A DNA stretch of 63,630 bases from an uncultured Actinomycetes bacterium. Its GTDB lineage: Bacteria; Actinomycetota; Thermoleophilia; RBG-16-64-13. Shown here piece after piece: positions 7,832 to 16,171 of this stretch (positions are counted from its first letter, which is position 1; each line of letters opens with the position of its first letter). The position numbers were made by a program, and so were the translations under genes. The notes below the pieces were generated by a model. The model was not told the origin of the DNA. It searched no databases and saw only the letters and a list, made by a program, of their open reading frames with translations. The stretch covers positions 1 to 63,630 of the forward strand of contig CAIQPS010000024.1 in assembly GCA_903873715.1 (NCBI GenBank). The letters are read 5' to 3'.

Positions 7832-10800
7832 TCACTTCCTGCCGCTGACGATGTCGTAGAGCAGCGCGCCGAACTGCATCATGTCGAAGCTCGTCCGTCC
7901 GGTCCGCGCCCAGGACCACCAGTCGAACTTCATGTGGAAGGACAGCGGGTCGAGGACGGCGTCGAGGCCGCCGTCGTACTCGATCCAGTGGTTCGGATAG
8001 GCGGGCACGTACCACGAGTGGGCGCCGGGGACTATGCCGGTGACGTCTTCGAAGATCGTGCCGTCGACCAGCAGGAAGATGGCCCCGTTCTTGGTGAGCA
8101 GGTTGTCGGTGTCCGCGTTCTTGAGAGCCAGACCCTTCGTTCCGCCCAGCCCGGCGGAGTAGAGCGTGCCCGCAGAGGCGGTGGGCAGACCCAGGATCTG
8201 CTTGCACCATTCCTGCATCTCGTCGGGGAACGTGATTCCCGCGATGTCGCGGAGGAACGCACTCTCGTTCTCGGCGGGGAACAGGACGTTGCTCGCGTCG
8301 CGCAGGGCCCCGAGCAGGAACCAGTCGGCGAGCGACGGGTCGTTGGTGGTGCTCGGCGGCGTCGCCGTGATGAAGCTGTCGCGAGGCGTGTACACCACCG
8401 CGGCCTTACCCGTGAGGTGGCCGGTCTCGTAGAGTTCCTTGATGGCGTTCACGTAGAACGTGGGATCGCGCAGCAGCAGGTTGTGGACTATGGCTGCAGG
8501 ACCGCACCAGGGGGTGTTCTTCTGGTTGACCAGGGTCGGGTCGTTGATCTTCTTGAGCATGTCTTCCAGGAGGGAGCCCTTGGAGACGTTCGGCCACACC
8601 CCTTTGACCTCGGAGTCCTTGAACGTCTGCCACGCCGTGTAGGCCTGGGATTTCGCGTAGGTCATGAACGGCGTCGTGCTGACCATCGGCCTCGACTGGC
8701 CGGAACCGTTGGTGTACGTGTTGATCTTGTCACCCGTGCCGATATAGAGCGACGAGTTGGTGGACGGGCCCGAACTGGTGCCCCAGTAGTTGCCGGCCGC
8801 GTTGACGATGAAGTCCGGGAAAGAACCGGTCAATCCGGACTCGTTGAATATGCCGTAGCTGACGTTCGACTTGAAGGTGTTGCCGATGATGACCAGATCG
8901 GAGGCGTTCGCGTCGACACCGGTGTCGTTGTAGCTGAAGACGCTGTTGAGGACCTTCACGTTCGCCCGGTTGATGTTCGAGGACACGGTCAGGCCCTCGC
9001 TCGCGTAGAGCACCCTCGCCCGGTCGAAGGACGCGCGGCCGCCGGTGATGGTGATGCCGTTCCAGTCCGACGCGCCTCCGGTGCTGGCGCCGTCTCCGTT
9101 GGAGTCGCCCGCCACGCTGTCGTCGTTCCACGAGGTGAAGATGACGGGGCTTGTGTTGGTGCCCTTGGCGATGAGACCGGTCCCAACGGCGTTGGCGGTG
9201 ACCGTCAGTTTGTTGTACTTGAACTTGAGCTTCGCACCGGCGGCGATGGTAAGGGTGGCGCCGCTGGGGACACCGACGTCGCCGGTCTCGAAGTAATACG
9301 CGTACGGGAAGGCCGGAAGGGTCTTGGCCCCGGATACGGTGCCCGGGCCCACGCGGATGGCGTTCGCATGGCCGTTGCCGCTGAACGTCTGGTTGGCCGG
9401 GATGCCCCACACGGGGCTGAGACCGTACAGGTAGATGCCCCAGTCGGTGTTGCTGGAGAAGGTGTTGGTCGTCAGGGCCAGGACGGCGGTGGCCACGGCC
9501 TCGATACCGTAGTCGCTGCCTTGGAAGGTCGAGCTCGTCGCAGTCAGGTTGCCGGTGCCCGTCACGTCCACACCCGTACCGGCGAACCGCACCCTCGTGT
9601 ATTTGAGGTCCGCGCGGCCGTTCAGGAGTTGGATGCCCGTCCACGAGGCGGCGCTGCCGGTGGTGGCGCCGTCGCCGTTCGAGTCACCCGCGATACTGTC
9701 GTCGTTCCACGAGGTGATGTAGACGGGGCTGCCGGAAGTCCCGTTGACGATCAGGCCTGTGCCGACCGCCGCGGCGGCCACGGTCAGTTTGTTGTACTTG
9801 AACTTGAGCTTGGCGCCGGCCGAGATGGTCAGGGTGGCGCCGCTGGGGATCCCCACGTCACCGGTCTCGAAGTAGTAGGCGTACGGGAACGCAGGCAGCG
9901 TCTTGGACCCGGAGACGGTGCCCGAGCCGACGCGGATGGCGTTGGCGTGACCGTTACCGGTGAATGTCTGGTTGGCCGGGATCCCCCACAGAGGGTTGAG
10001 GCCGTACAGGTAGATGCCCCAGTCGGTGTTGTTGGAGAAGGTGTTCGTCGCCAGACTCAGGACGGCACCGGCCGCCGCATCCAGACCGTCGTAGCTGCCT
10101 TGGAGCTTCGAGTTCGTCAGCGCCAGGTTCGAGGTGCCCTGGGCGTCGATGGCGGTGCTGGCGTACCGCACGTCAGCGTAGTCGAGGTCGGCGCGCCCCC
10201 CGGTGAGGAGGACGATACCCGTCCATGAGGCCGGGGTGCCGGTGCCGGCGCCGTCTCCGTTGGAGTCACCCGCCACGCTGTCGTCGTTCCACGAGGTGAG
10301 GATCACGGGGTTGCCCGACGTGCCGTTGACGATCAGGCCGGTACCGGCGGCCGTGGCGGCCACCGTCAACTTGTTGTATTTGAACTTGAGCTTGGCGCCG
10401 GCCGAGATGGTCAGGGTGGCGCCGGTGGCGACCCCGACGTCACCGGTCTCGAAGTAGTAGGCATACGGGAAGGCCGGCAGCGTCTTGGACCCGGAAACGG
10501 TGCCCGAGCCGACGCGGATGGCGTTCGCATGGCCGTTACCGTTGAACGTCTGGTTGGCCGGGATGCCCCACAAGGGGTTGAGGCCGTACAGGTAGATTCC
10601 CCAGTCTGTGTTGTTGGAGAAGGTGTTGCTGCTCAGGCTCAGCACCGTGGTGGCGATGGCGTCGAGACCGTCGTAGCAGCCCTTGACGGTGCTGTTGCTC
10701 ATGGTGACGACCGGCGCGGTGCTCCCGAGGGCGTCCACGCCTGTCGACGCATACGAGATCTTTGCCCGGTCGATCGTCGCCCGGCCGCCGTTTACCTGTA

Positions 10801-11590
10801 TGCCGTTCCAGTCGGCCGGTCCGCCGGCGGAGACGCCGTCCCCGTTGGAGTCGCCGCCCAGGCTGTCGTCGCGGAACGAGGTGATCATCACGGGCGTGGC
10901 CACGGTCCCTTTAGCTACCAGACCGGTGCCCGCCGCGTTCGCCGTGACCGCGATCGAGGCGTACTTCATCTTGACGATGGTGCCGGGAAGGATGGTGAGG
11001 GTCTTGCCCACGGGCACGCTGAGTTGGCCGTTGTATACGTACACATACGCCGGCGAGAGCGTGGTGTTCGAGGCCAACGAAGTCGCCGCGGAGACCTTCA
11101 CCGTCCGCGCGATCAGCGTGCCGGTGACGTCGAAGGCGTCGATGTTGACGGTGGTGGCGCTTGCCGCCACGTTCTTGGTGCCTGCGTATTCCACCCTGAG
11201 GGTGTGGACACCGCTCGCGAGCACGGGGCTCGTCCAGACTGTCGACTTGTAGGCGGGCACCGACGAGTTGAAGAGGTCCACCGTGACCGGGGCGCCCGCG
11301 TCCACCGCCACCAGCAACTGGCCGTAGTTAGGTCCCCTGGTGGCGATGATCGAGATCTGAGTGCCGTTGAATATGGCGATCTTGGAAGCCGCGGAGTCGG
11401 CCGTCACCAGGCTCCCTCCGGAGTACGAAGCACTGGACGCCGTGGTCCACGTCCCAAAAGAGAGCAGGTTGCCGTTGGTCTGCTCATAGCGGGTCCCGGC
11501 CCATGCAGAGCTGGACATCACCACCAGAAGCACCACGAGCACGAACGCGAAAATGATCGAACGCAGCAGCCAGCCACTAGTAGGTCGCAC
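7832..11590 (-). CDS. Secreted right-handed beta-helix repeat protein with C-terminal cysteine-protease-like domain
   Basis: 1252 residues. The GTG at 11590 is chosen because GGGGGGTG sits seven bases upstream and the next residues form a clean Sec signal: RSIIFAFVLVVLLVV, then SSSAWA and a cleavage site. Residues ~25-150 look like an adhesive beta-sandwich. Residues ~175-940 hold four repeats of 193-194 residues, each with AYYFETGDVG, AGAKLKFKYNKLTV, a Ca-binding-like DSNGDG, NTFSNNTDWGIYLYG and IPANQTF motifs; these are beta-helix features. After NYWGTSSGP comes a different domain with TPWCGPAAIVHNLL (Cys1029), AHSWY (His1191), NHWIEYDGG (His1201) and LDP. The order resembles papain-like/C39 peptidases. 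Export and surface location are well supported; peptidase activity is inferred from motifs only. Confidence 0.85.
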   Translation of the reverse strand: MRPTSGWLLRSIIFAFVLVVLLVVMSSSAWAGTRYEQTNGNLLSFGTWTTASSASYSGGSLVTADSAASKIAIFNGTQISIIATRGPNYGQLLVAVDAGAPVTVDLFNSSVPAYKSTVWTSPVLASGVHTLRVEYAGTKNVAASATTVNIDAFDVTGTLIARTVKVSAATSLASNTTLSPAYVYVYNGQLSVPVGKTLTILPGTIVKMKYASIAVTANAAGTGLVAKGTVATPVMITSFRDDSLGGDSNGDGVSAGGPADWNGIQVNGGRATIDRAKISYASTGVDALGSTAPVVTMSNSTVKGCYDGLDAIATTVLSLSSNTFSNNTDWGIYLYGLNPLWGIPANQTFNGNGHANAIRVGSGTVSGSKTLPAFPYAYYFETGDVGVATGATLTISAGAKLKFKYNKLTVAATAAGTGLIVNGTSGNPVILTSWNDDSVAGDSNGDGAGTGTPASWTGIVLLTGGRADLDYADVRYASTAIDAQGTSNLALTNSKLQGSYDGLDAAAGAVLSLATNTFSNNTDWGIYLYGLNPLWGIPANQTFTGNGHANAIRVGSGTVSGSKTLPAFPYAYYFETGDVGIPSGATLTISAGAKLKFKYNKLTVAAAAVGTGLIVNGTSGSPVYITSWNDDSIAGDSNGDGATTGSAASWTGIQLLNGRADLKYTRVRFAGTGVDVTGTGNLTATSSTFQGSDYGIEAVATAVLALTTNTFSSNTDWGIYLYGLSPVWGIPANQTFSGNGHANAIRVGPGTVSGAKTLPAFPYAYYFETGDVGVPSGATLTIAAGAKLKFKYNKLTVTANAVGTGLIAKGTNTSPVIFTSWNDDSVAGDSNGDGASTGGASDWNGITITGGRASFDRARVLYASEGLTVSSNINRANVKVLNSVFSYNDTGVDANASDLVIIGNTFKSNVSYGIFNESGLTGSFPDFIVNAAGNYWGTSSGPSTNSSLYIGTGDKINTYTNGSGQSRPMVSTTPFMTYAKSQAYTAWQTFKDSEVKGVWPNVSKGSLLEDMLKKINDPTLVNQKNTPWCGPAAIVHNLLLRDPTFYVNAIKELYETGHLTGKAAVVYTPRDSFITATPPSTTNDPSLADWFLLGALRDASNVLFPAENESAFLRDIAGITFPDEMQEWCKQILGLPTASAGTLYSAGLGGTKGLALKNADTDNLLTKNGAIFLLVDGTIFEDVTGIVPGAHSWYVPAYPNHWIEYDGGLDAVLDPLSFHMKFDWWSWARTGRTSFDMMQFGALLYDIVSGRK
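8760..11064 (-). repeat. Four tandem ~580-bp coding repeats
   Basis: The same landmark (GGTCTCGAAGTA on the plus strand) recurs at 10445, 9863 and 9284, giving periods of 582 and 579 bp. The first unit (from about 11064) is diverged at its beginning, and the last is diverged in its second half. The inner units are nearly identical in protein and still very similar in DNA. Confidence 0.85.
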
Positions 11591-11760
11591 GATCGGCACC
11601 CCCCGGATGAACGATTCTCTACACGCCAAGCCGTGCGCGGCGCCAGTTGCGGATATGGCGCGGACGCACGTGTGAAACCGAACGGCTAGATGCTAGCGAA
11701 TGGAGGGGGAAGAAACAACAGTACCCTTGGTACAGTACTAAGGTCGCTAACCTTTTTGTC

Positions 11761-12867
11761 CTACCGGTGCACCGAATCCACCATCGCCTTGACGTTCTCG
11801 AACTTGGCCTCGGGCGGGATGGAGCAACCCATCGCCATGATGAAGCCGTCAGGCCCGACCTCGTCGAGAAGGCGGTCGCAGTAGGCCCGGACGTCGGCCA
11901 CGGTCCCCAGGCTGAGAAGCGCAGGCGGGACGTCGCCCAGAAGACACATGTGCCCGGCGAGTATCTTCTTCGCCCGGAAGATGTCGGTCTTGCTGTCGGT
12001 CGCGAGGACACACCGGCGCGCGGGGAGGTCCAGCAGCCGTTCTATCTCCCGGTCCCAGTCGGCGTCGTAGTGGAGAACGGGAATGCCGCCCTCCTCGGCC
12101 ACGATCTCCACGATCTCCTTCATGTACGGCCACACGAAGCGGTCCCACAGGCGTGGCGACAGGAACTCCGGCGCGGTGCGCCAACTCCCCACCCAGTAGC
12201 CGATGGGCTGCCCGATGGCGCGCACCGTCTCGCGGATGCGCTCGCGCGAGTCGGCCATCATCAGGTCCAGGACCGCCTGGACTTTGTCCGGGATCTGGAA
12301 GAGATCGAGGGTGAACTCCTTAACGGTGCGGCCGCCGGCCAGGTGCTCGAACGGGTGGTCGGCCGTCATGGGTGAGAACACCACGTAGCCGCGCTCCATG
12401 TACTCGGCGGCGAAGCGGGGGCCGGCTTCCTGCAGGGCGGCGCCTGCTGCGGCCGCCTCCCCCAGGTACTTCCCGACATACTGCCGGAACCACGGCCGCC
12501 AGCCCATCTCCAGGATGGCATCGTAGTCCTCACGCTGGATGCGGACCTGCTCGTCCAACTGCCACAGGCTGTTGTCCGGCAACTCGCGCCCGGGCAGCTT
12601 GACCGGCGACAGCCACAACATCCCGAGCACCGCGGGGGTGTACACGCCGAACTGGATGGAGTCGACGTCGCCCAGTTTCTCCATGGTGCCGAGCATGCAA
12701 CGCCCTGCCAGATCGACATCCTTTACGAAGTCGGCGATGGTCACGCCCATCGTGCGGGCGGCGAAGGCGTCCATGACGAGCGAGAGCGGCACCCGGTCCG
12801 GCGTGCCGCAGGCGACGGCGGTCTGCAGGCGCTGCAACCTCTCGAAGAAGACCGGGGGCGGCGTCAT
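11761..12867 (-). CDS. URO-D family enzyme, short type (copy A)
   Basis: A TIM-barrel protein of 368 residues in the uroporphyrinogen decarboxylase / corrinoid methyltransferase (MtaA, CmuA) superfamily. The start (RLQTAVACGTPDRVPLSLV) and the end (MGCSIPPEAKFENVKAMVD) are family hallmarks. At the barrel position where MtaA has H-x-C, this protein has LHYDADW: the His is kept, the first Cys is replaced by Asp, and the later Cys in MGCSIP remains. True HemE is unlikely because the HemE N-terminal substrate loop is missing. It is the last gene of the importer/URO-D operon, one base after the previous stop. Reaction and substrate are unknown. Confidence 0.85.
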   Translation of the reverse strand: MTPPPVFFERLQRLQTAVACGTPDRVPLSLVMDAFAARTMGVTIADFVKDVDLAGRCMLGTMEKLGDVDSIQFGVYTPAVLGMLWLSPVKLPGRELPDNSLWQLDEQVRIQREDYDAILEMGWRPWFRQYVGKYLGEAAAAGAALQEAGPRFAAEYMERGYVVFSPMTADHPFEHLAGGRTVKEFTLDLFQIPDKVQAVLDLMMADSRERIRETVRAIGQPIGYWVGSWRTAPEFLSPRLWDRFVWPYMKEIVEIVAEEGGIPVLHYDADWDREIERLLDLPARRCVLATDSKTDIFRAKKILAGHMCLLGDVPPALLSLGTVADVRAYCDRLLDEVGPDGFIMAMGCSIPPEAKFENVKAMVDSVHR

Positions 12868-12868
12868 C

Positions 12869-14095
12869 TCAGTACGCTCCGTATTCCTTGGTGAAGTCCA
12901 CCATGGCCTTGACGTTGTCGATGTTCACGTCCTCAGTCTGTCCGGACGAGCCCATGATGAACCCGCCGTCCACCGCGACCGTATCGATGAGGTCCTTGCA
13001 GTAGGCGCGGACGTCGTCCGCCGACCCGACCTTGAGCAACGCCACCGGCACGTTCCCGGCTATGCAGACCCGGTGCCCCAGGACCTCCTTGGCCCGCCGC
13101 ATGTCCACATGGTCGAACCAGTAGCAGACCTTGCCCGCGGGGACGTCGGCCATGGTCTCCAGCCGAGAGTTCGAGCCACCCTCCACCAGCACGAACGGGT
13201 TCAACCCCGCTTCGGCGAGCGCGGTCAGCAACCGCTGCAGAGTCGGCCAGTAGAAGCGCTTGTACTGGTCGAGCGACATGAAGCCCTCGACTCCCCCGTG
13301 GATGGCTATGAACACCCGCGGGTTGTGCGACATGGCCGCGCCGCGCACGGCCATCTCCACCGCCATGGGCAGCATCTTCTCGGCCGCCGCCTCGAGCTTC
13401 TCCGGGCAGCGGAACATGTCCAGCATCACGCCCTTGCGGCCGCGCAGGAAGTCGCCGATGAGGTCGAACGGCGCGGCCCCGAAGGCGCTCCAGCTCATCG
13501 GGTAGCCGGCCTCGGCCAACCGCTTGCCGTGCGCGCCGAGCGCCATCACCGTCTTGAGACCCGCGGCGCCGGCTTCGCGCAACGCGTCGAGCGCTTCGAT
13601 GCCGGCGGGGGTACCGAAGGCCGCGAACGCGAACGGCCCGGCGAAATAGCCCTGCCCCTCGCGGAGCGGCGCCAGACCCGCCAGCCCGGCCAACCGGCTG
13701 TACGACCGCGGCCAGTACTTGCGCACGATGAAGTCCGACGGGTCGTATATCAGCTCGTCGTACTCCTCGGGCTTCATGACCTCTTCGTCTACGAACTGCC
13801 AGCCGGAACTCGCCGCCAACCCGTGGCCGGCCCATTTGAGGTGCCTGTAGCCTGCGGGCGCCAGGGTGGCGCCTATGGGCGGCATCAGCTCCACCATGTC
13901 CGAGTCGTAGTGGAGCGCCGTCTGGTAGTTGGCCTCGAGCGACGCGTCGATGTCGGTCATCTGCTGCTCGGGCGTGATCCCCAGACGCTCAGCCGGGTAC
14001 GGCCCGGGGACTCCGTGCCACACCGGTACGCGGTCGGGCCTGCGCAGAGCGATGGCGTCGTTGATGCGCTTCTCGCGCTCGGCGAATCCGTTCAC
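12869..14095 (-). CDS. URO-D family enzyme, long type (copy B)
   Basis: About 408 residues. The GTG at 14095 is chosen because it places the family start (FAEREKRINDAIALRRPDRV) just after the flavoprotein gene's stop; the longer frame would run inside that gene. The fold is URO-D-like, but the metal-site segment is LVEGGSNSRLE and the end is GSSGQTEDVNIDNVKAM, so both the H-x-C motif and the later Cys of MtaA are absent. It also carries AIHGGVEGFMSLDQYKRFYW, closely paralleled in copy D, so B and D are paralogues. Whether it binds a metal or works as a partner of the adjacent short copy is open. Confidence 0.85.
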   Translation of the reverse strand: MNGFAEREKRINDAIALRRPDRVPVWHGVPGPYPAERLGITPEQQMTDIDASLEANYQTALHYDSDMVELMPPIGATLAPAGYRHLKWAGHGLAASSGWQFVDEEVMKPEEYDELIYDPSDFIVRKYWPRSYSRLAGLAGLAPLREGQGYFAGPFAFAAFGTPAGIEALDALREAGAAGLKTVMALGAHGKRLAEAGYPMSWSAFGAAPFDLIGDFLRGRKGVMLDMFRCPEKLEAAAEKMLPMAVEMAVRGAAMSHNPRVFIAIHGGVEGFMSLDQYKRFYWPTLQRLLTALAEAGLNPFVLVEGGSNSRLETMADVPAGKVCYWFDHVDMRRAKEVLGHRVCIAGNVPVALLKVGSADDVRAYCKDLIDTVAVDGGFIMGSSGQTEDVNIDNVKAMVDFTKEYGAY

Positions 14096-14109
14096 CCGGC
14101 TGCAGCGGC

Positions 14110-15024
14110 CTATCGCTTCTTGGGCGCGGAGATGTAGTTGCCCCACGCCGTGTACTCGGCGATCTTGGCCTGCACCTCGGGCAGGGCGAGCTGCTTGGGC
14201 TCGTCCACCCATTCGTGCTCCATGATCCAGTGCAGGTGATGGGCTTCCTTGGGTCCGGAGAAGCGCGGCTCCCGGACGTCGTCCTGGTTCCATGCCACGG
14301 AGTATTTCCCGTTCGCGTCAGGCGAGATGATCCCGTGCACCTCGCAGGTGGGACACATGATCTCCGGGAAGTCCTTCTCGATGTACATGACGTTGCAGTG
14401 GCACACCGGGCAGGCGACCGGGGTGTCCTGGCCCAGGAACTTCCAGTCCTCGAAGGGCGTGTCCAAGGTCTTGGCCATGTTCTTGCCCATCTGGCGGCAG
14501 CGCTCGATGGCCCAGGCGTTATCCGGGGTCAGAGCAGCGGCGATGTTGGCGCAGTGGTCCACCTGCACCTGGTCGACGAGGGTGGCGAAGTGCTGCAGGA
14601 ACAGGTTGATGGTCGGCAGGCCCAGGCTGGTCCAGCCGTCGTAGCCGGAGCCGCCCACCGAGATGGCCGCACCCGGGCGCTTGCGTTCGAAGATGTTCGG
14701 CTTACGAGGGAACAGGTGGTTGGTCTTCTCGGCGATGATCATCAGGTAGCTGCAGGCGCGCAGGTGGTACACCGGGGCCGAGATGATGATGCCGGCATCG
14801 CTGAGCAGGGTCTGCTCTAGGATCCAGTCGGTGTCGTCCTTGGCGCACTTGCCGGTCTTGAGGCAGGTCCAGCAGGAGTTGCACGGCGTGACCTTGTGAT
14901 CGAACGCACGGATGATCTCGGTCTCGCAGCCCTCTTCTTCCGCGGCCATGAGGGCGGCCTTCAGCAGCATCTCGCTGTTGGAGTTCTTCCGGCCGCACGA
15001 GAGGCCGACGATCTTCTTGCTCAC
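14110..15024 (-). CDS. Iron-sulfur flavoprotein (Isf-like) with C-terminal zinc ribbon
   Basis: 304 residues. The N-terminal ~190 residues are a flavodoxin-like FMN-binding domain (NADPH-dependent FMN reductase/Isf family). A compact cysteine set, CNSCWTCLKTGKC (C-x2-C-x2-C-x5-C), matches the [4Fe-4S] motif of archaeal iron-sulfur flavoproteins. The C-terminal part has two CxxC pairs (CPVCHC and CPTCEVHG), a rubredoxin- or zinc-ribbon-like site. It probably passes electrons to or from a neighbouring enzyme. The GTG start has AGGAGGAG upstream. It sits inside the URO-D cluster between two long-short pairs, and is a paralogue of the 26307-27311 gene. Confidence 0.85.
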   Translation of the reverse strand: MSKKIVGLSCGRKNSNSEMLLKAALMAAEEEGCETEIIRAFDHKVTPCNSCWTCLKTGKCAKDDTDWILEQTLLSDAGIIISAPVYHLRACSYLMIIAEKTNHLFPRKPNIFERKRPGAAISVGGSGYDGWTSLGLPTINLFLQHFATLVDQVQVDHCANIAAALTPDNAWAIERCRQMGKNMAKTLDTPFEDWKFLGQDTPVACPVCHCNVMYIEKDFPEIMCPTCEVHGIISPDANGKYSVAWNQDDVREPRFSGPKEAHHLHWIMEHEWVDEPKQLALPEVQAKIAEYTAWGNYISAPKKR

Positions 15025-15034
15025 GTATCTCCTC

Positions 15035-16141
15035 CTATTTCACGGCGGCGATCATGGCCGCCACGTTCTCTACCTTTGCAGTGATGGGCACCTCGCAGCC
15101 CGAGCCCAGGATGAACCCGCCGTCGTGCCCCATGAAGTCGATGAGTTCCCGGCAGTAGGTGCTGACTTCCTCGACCGTGCCGAGAGCCAGCTTCGCGTGA
15201 TGGACGTCGCCCTTGATGCAGCCGTGGCCCTTGAGCACCTCGCGGGCCTTGCGGATGTCGGTCGCCCCGTCCAACTCCACCACGTAGCTCGCTTTGGGCA
15301 ATTCCAGGAACCGCGGGATCATGAGGTCCCAGTTGCCGTCGCAGTGGAGTATCGAGACCAGCCCGGCCGCGTGGTAAGCCTCGACCATCCGCTTGAGCGC
15401 CGGGAACGAGATCTCGTCGAAGAGCTTGGGCGAGATGAAGCTGGCGCTGGAGCGCATGGCGAAGATGGCCACCCGGTCACCCTTGGCCCGTTTGGCGTTG
15501 GCGATGCCCATCTTGATGATGGCGTCGGTGGCGACATCGACGGCCTTCTTGACCTTGTCCACGTTGTGGAACAGGTCCATGTAGAAGGGGCGCAGGGAGC
15601 GGCTGAGCGAGAAGACGTCGAACGCCGGGGCGACGCCGGTGTGGAACATGACCGGCATGCCGGCGGCTTTCCAGTGCTTGATGTTCTTGCCGGTGTTCAT
15701 GCCGGCACGCATGAAGCCGAACACCACCTGCAGGCTGGAGAGCGGTCCGGAGAGCGGCGGGTTCTGGATGCGCTTCATGAAGTCGGTGCTATAGGTGCCC
15801 CAGCCCTTCTCCAGGATCATGTCGTAGTCGGACTCGAGCATGAACTCGTCCTCCACGAACTGGAACGGTTCGTCGGGGCCGAGTTCTTTGCCCGGGAGCT
15901 TCACCCGCATCGATTCGATGTATGCGGTGTCGAACGGGTTCAGCGGGAAGATCACGTCCGGCTTGCCGACGCGCGCGATGGTCTTGTCGTAGGCGTCCAG
16001 CCAGACCTTGTTGGAACTGAACAGCTGTTCCTGGGTGATGCCGGCGCACCGCCCGGCGAAGGTCACGATGTGCGGGTACACCGGGATCTCCGGCGTCGGC
16101 TGGAGGGTTATCGCTCGGTGCAGTTTTTCGAACGAGTCCAT
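15035..16141 (-). CDS. URO-D family enzyme, short type (copy C)
   Basis: 368 residues, the same length as copy A and clearly its paralogue. The N-terminus (FEKLHRAITLQPTPEIPVYP) and the C-terminal GSGCEVPITAKVENVAAM are typical of MtaA-like proteins. The metal-site segment is ILHCDGNWD: His followed directly by Cys rather than H-x-C, with the distal Cys in GSGCEVP retained. It could bind zinc and activate a thiol or methyl acceptor as MtaA/CmuA do, but no corrinoid protein gene is nearby. AAGGAGTGG precedes the ATG. Gap to copy D is 30 bp, to the flavoprotein 10 bp. Confidence 0.85.
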   Translation of the reverse strand: MDSFEKLHRAITLQPTPEIPVYPHIVTFAGRCAGITQEQLFSSNKVWLDAYDKTIARVGKPDVIFPLNPFDTAYIESMRVKLPGKELGPDEPFQFVEDEFMLESDYDMILEKGWGTYSTDFMKRIQNPPLSGPLSSLQVVFGFMRAGMNTGKNIKHWKAAGMPVMFHTGVAPAFDVFSLSRSLRPFYMDLFHNVDKVKKAVDVATDAIIKMGIANAKRAKGDRVAIFAMRSSASFISPKLFDEISFPALKRMVEAYHAAGLVSILHCDGNWDLMIPRFLELPKASYVVELDGATDIRKAREVLKGHGCIKGDVHHAKLALGTVEEVSTYCRELIDFMGHDGGFILGSGCEVPITAKVENVAAMIAAVK

Positions 16142-16171
16142 GTCACCACTCCTTGTGGATTGCCGCCTTGA

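Noticed and set aside
8730-11689. Possible CRISPR array or mobile repeats from the regular period
   Set aside because: The 580-bp period is coding, in frame, and encodes a repeated protein domain; there are no short repeats with unique spacers.
11690-11760. Small inverted repeats (GTACC-CTT-GGTAC; AAGGT-TAGCG-ACCTT) as a terminator of the URO-D operon
   Set aside because: Stems of only 5 bp with no clear tail; noted but not strong enough to call.
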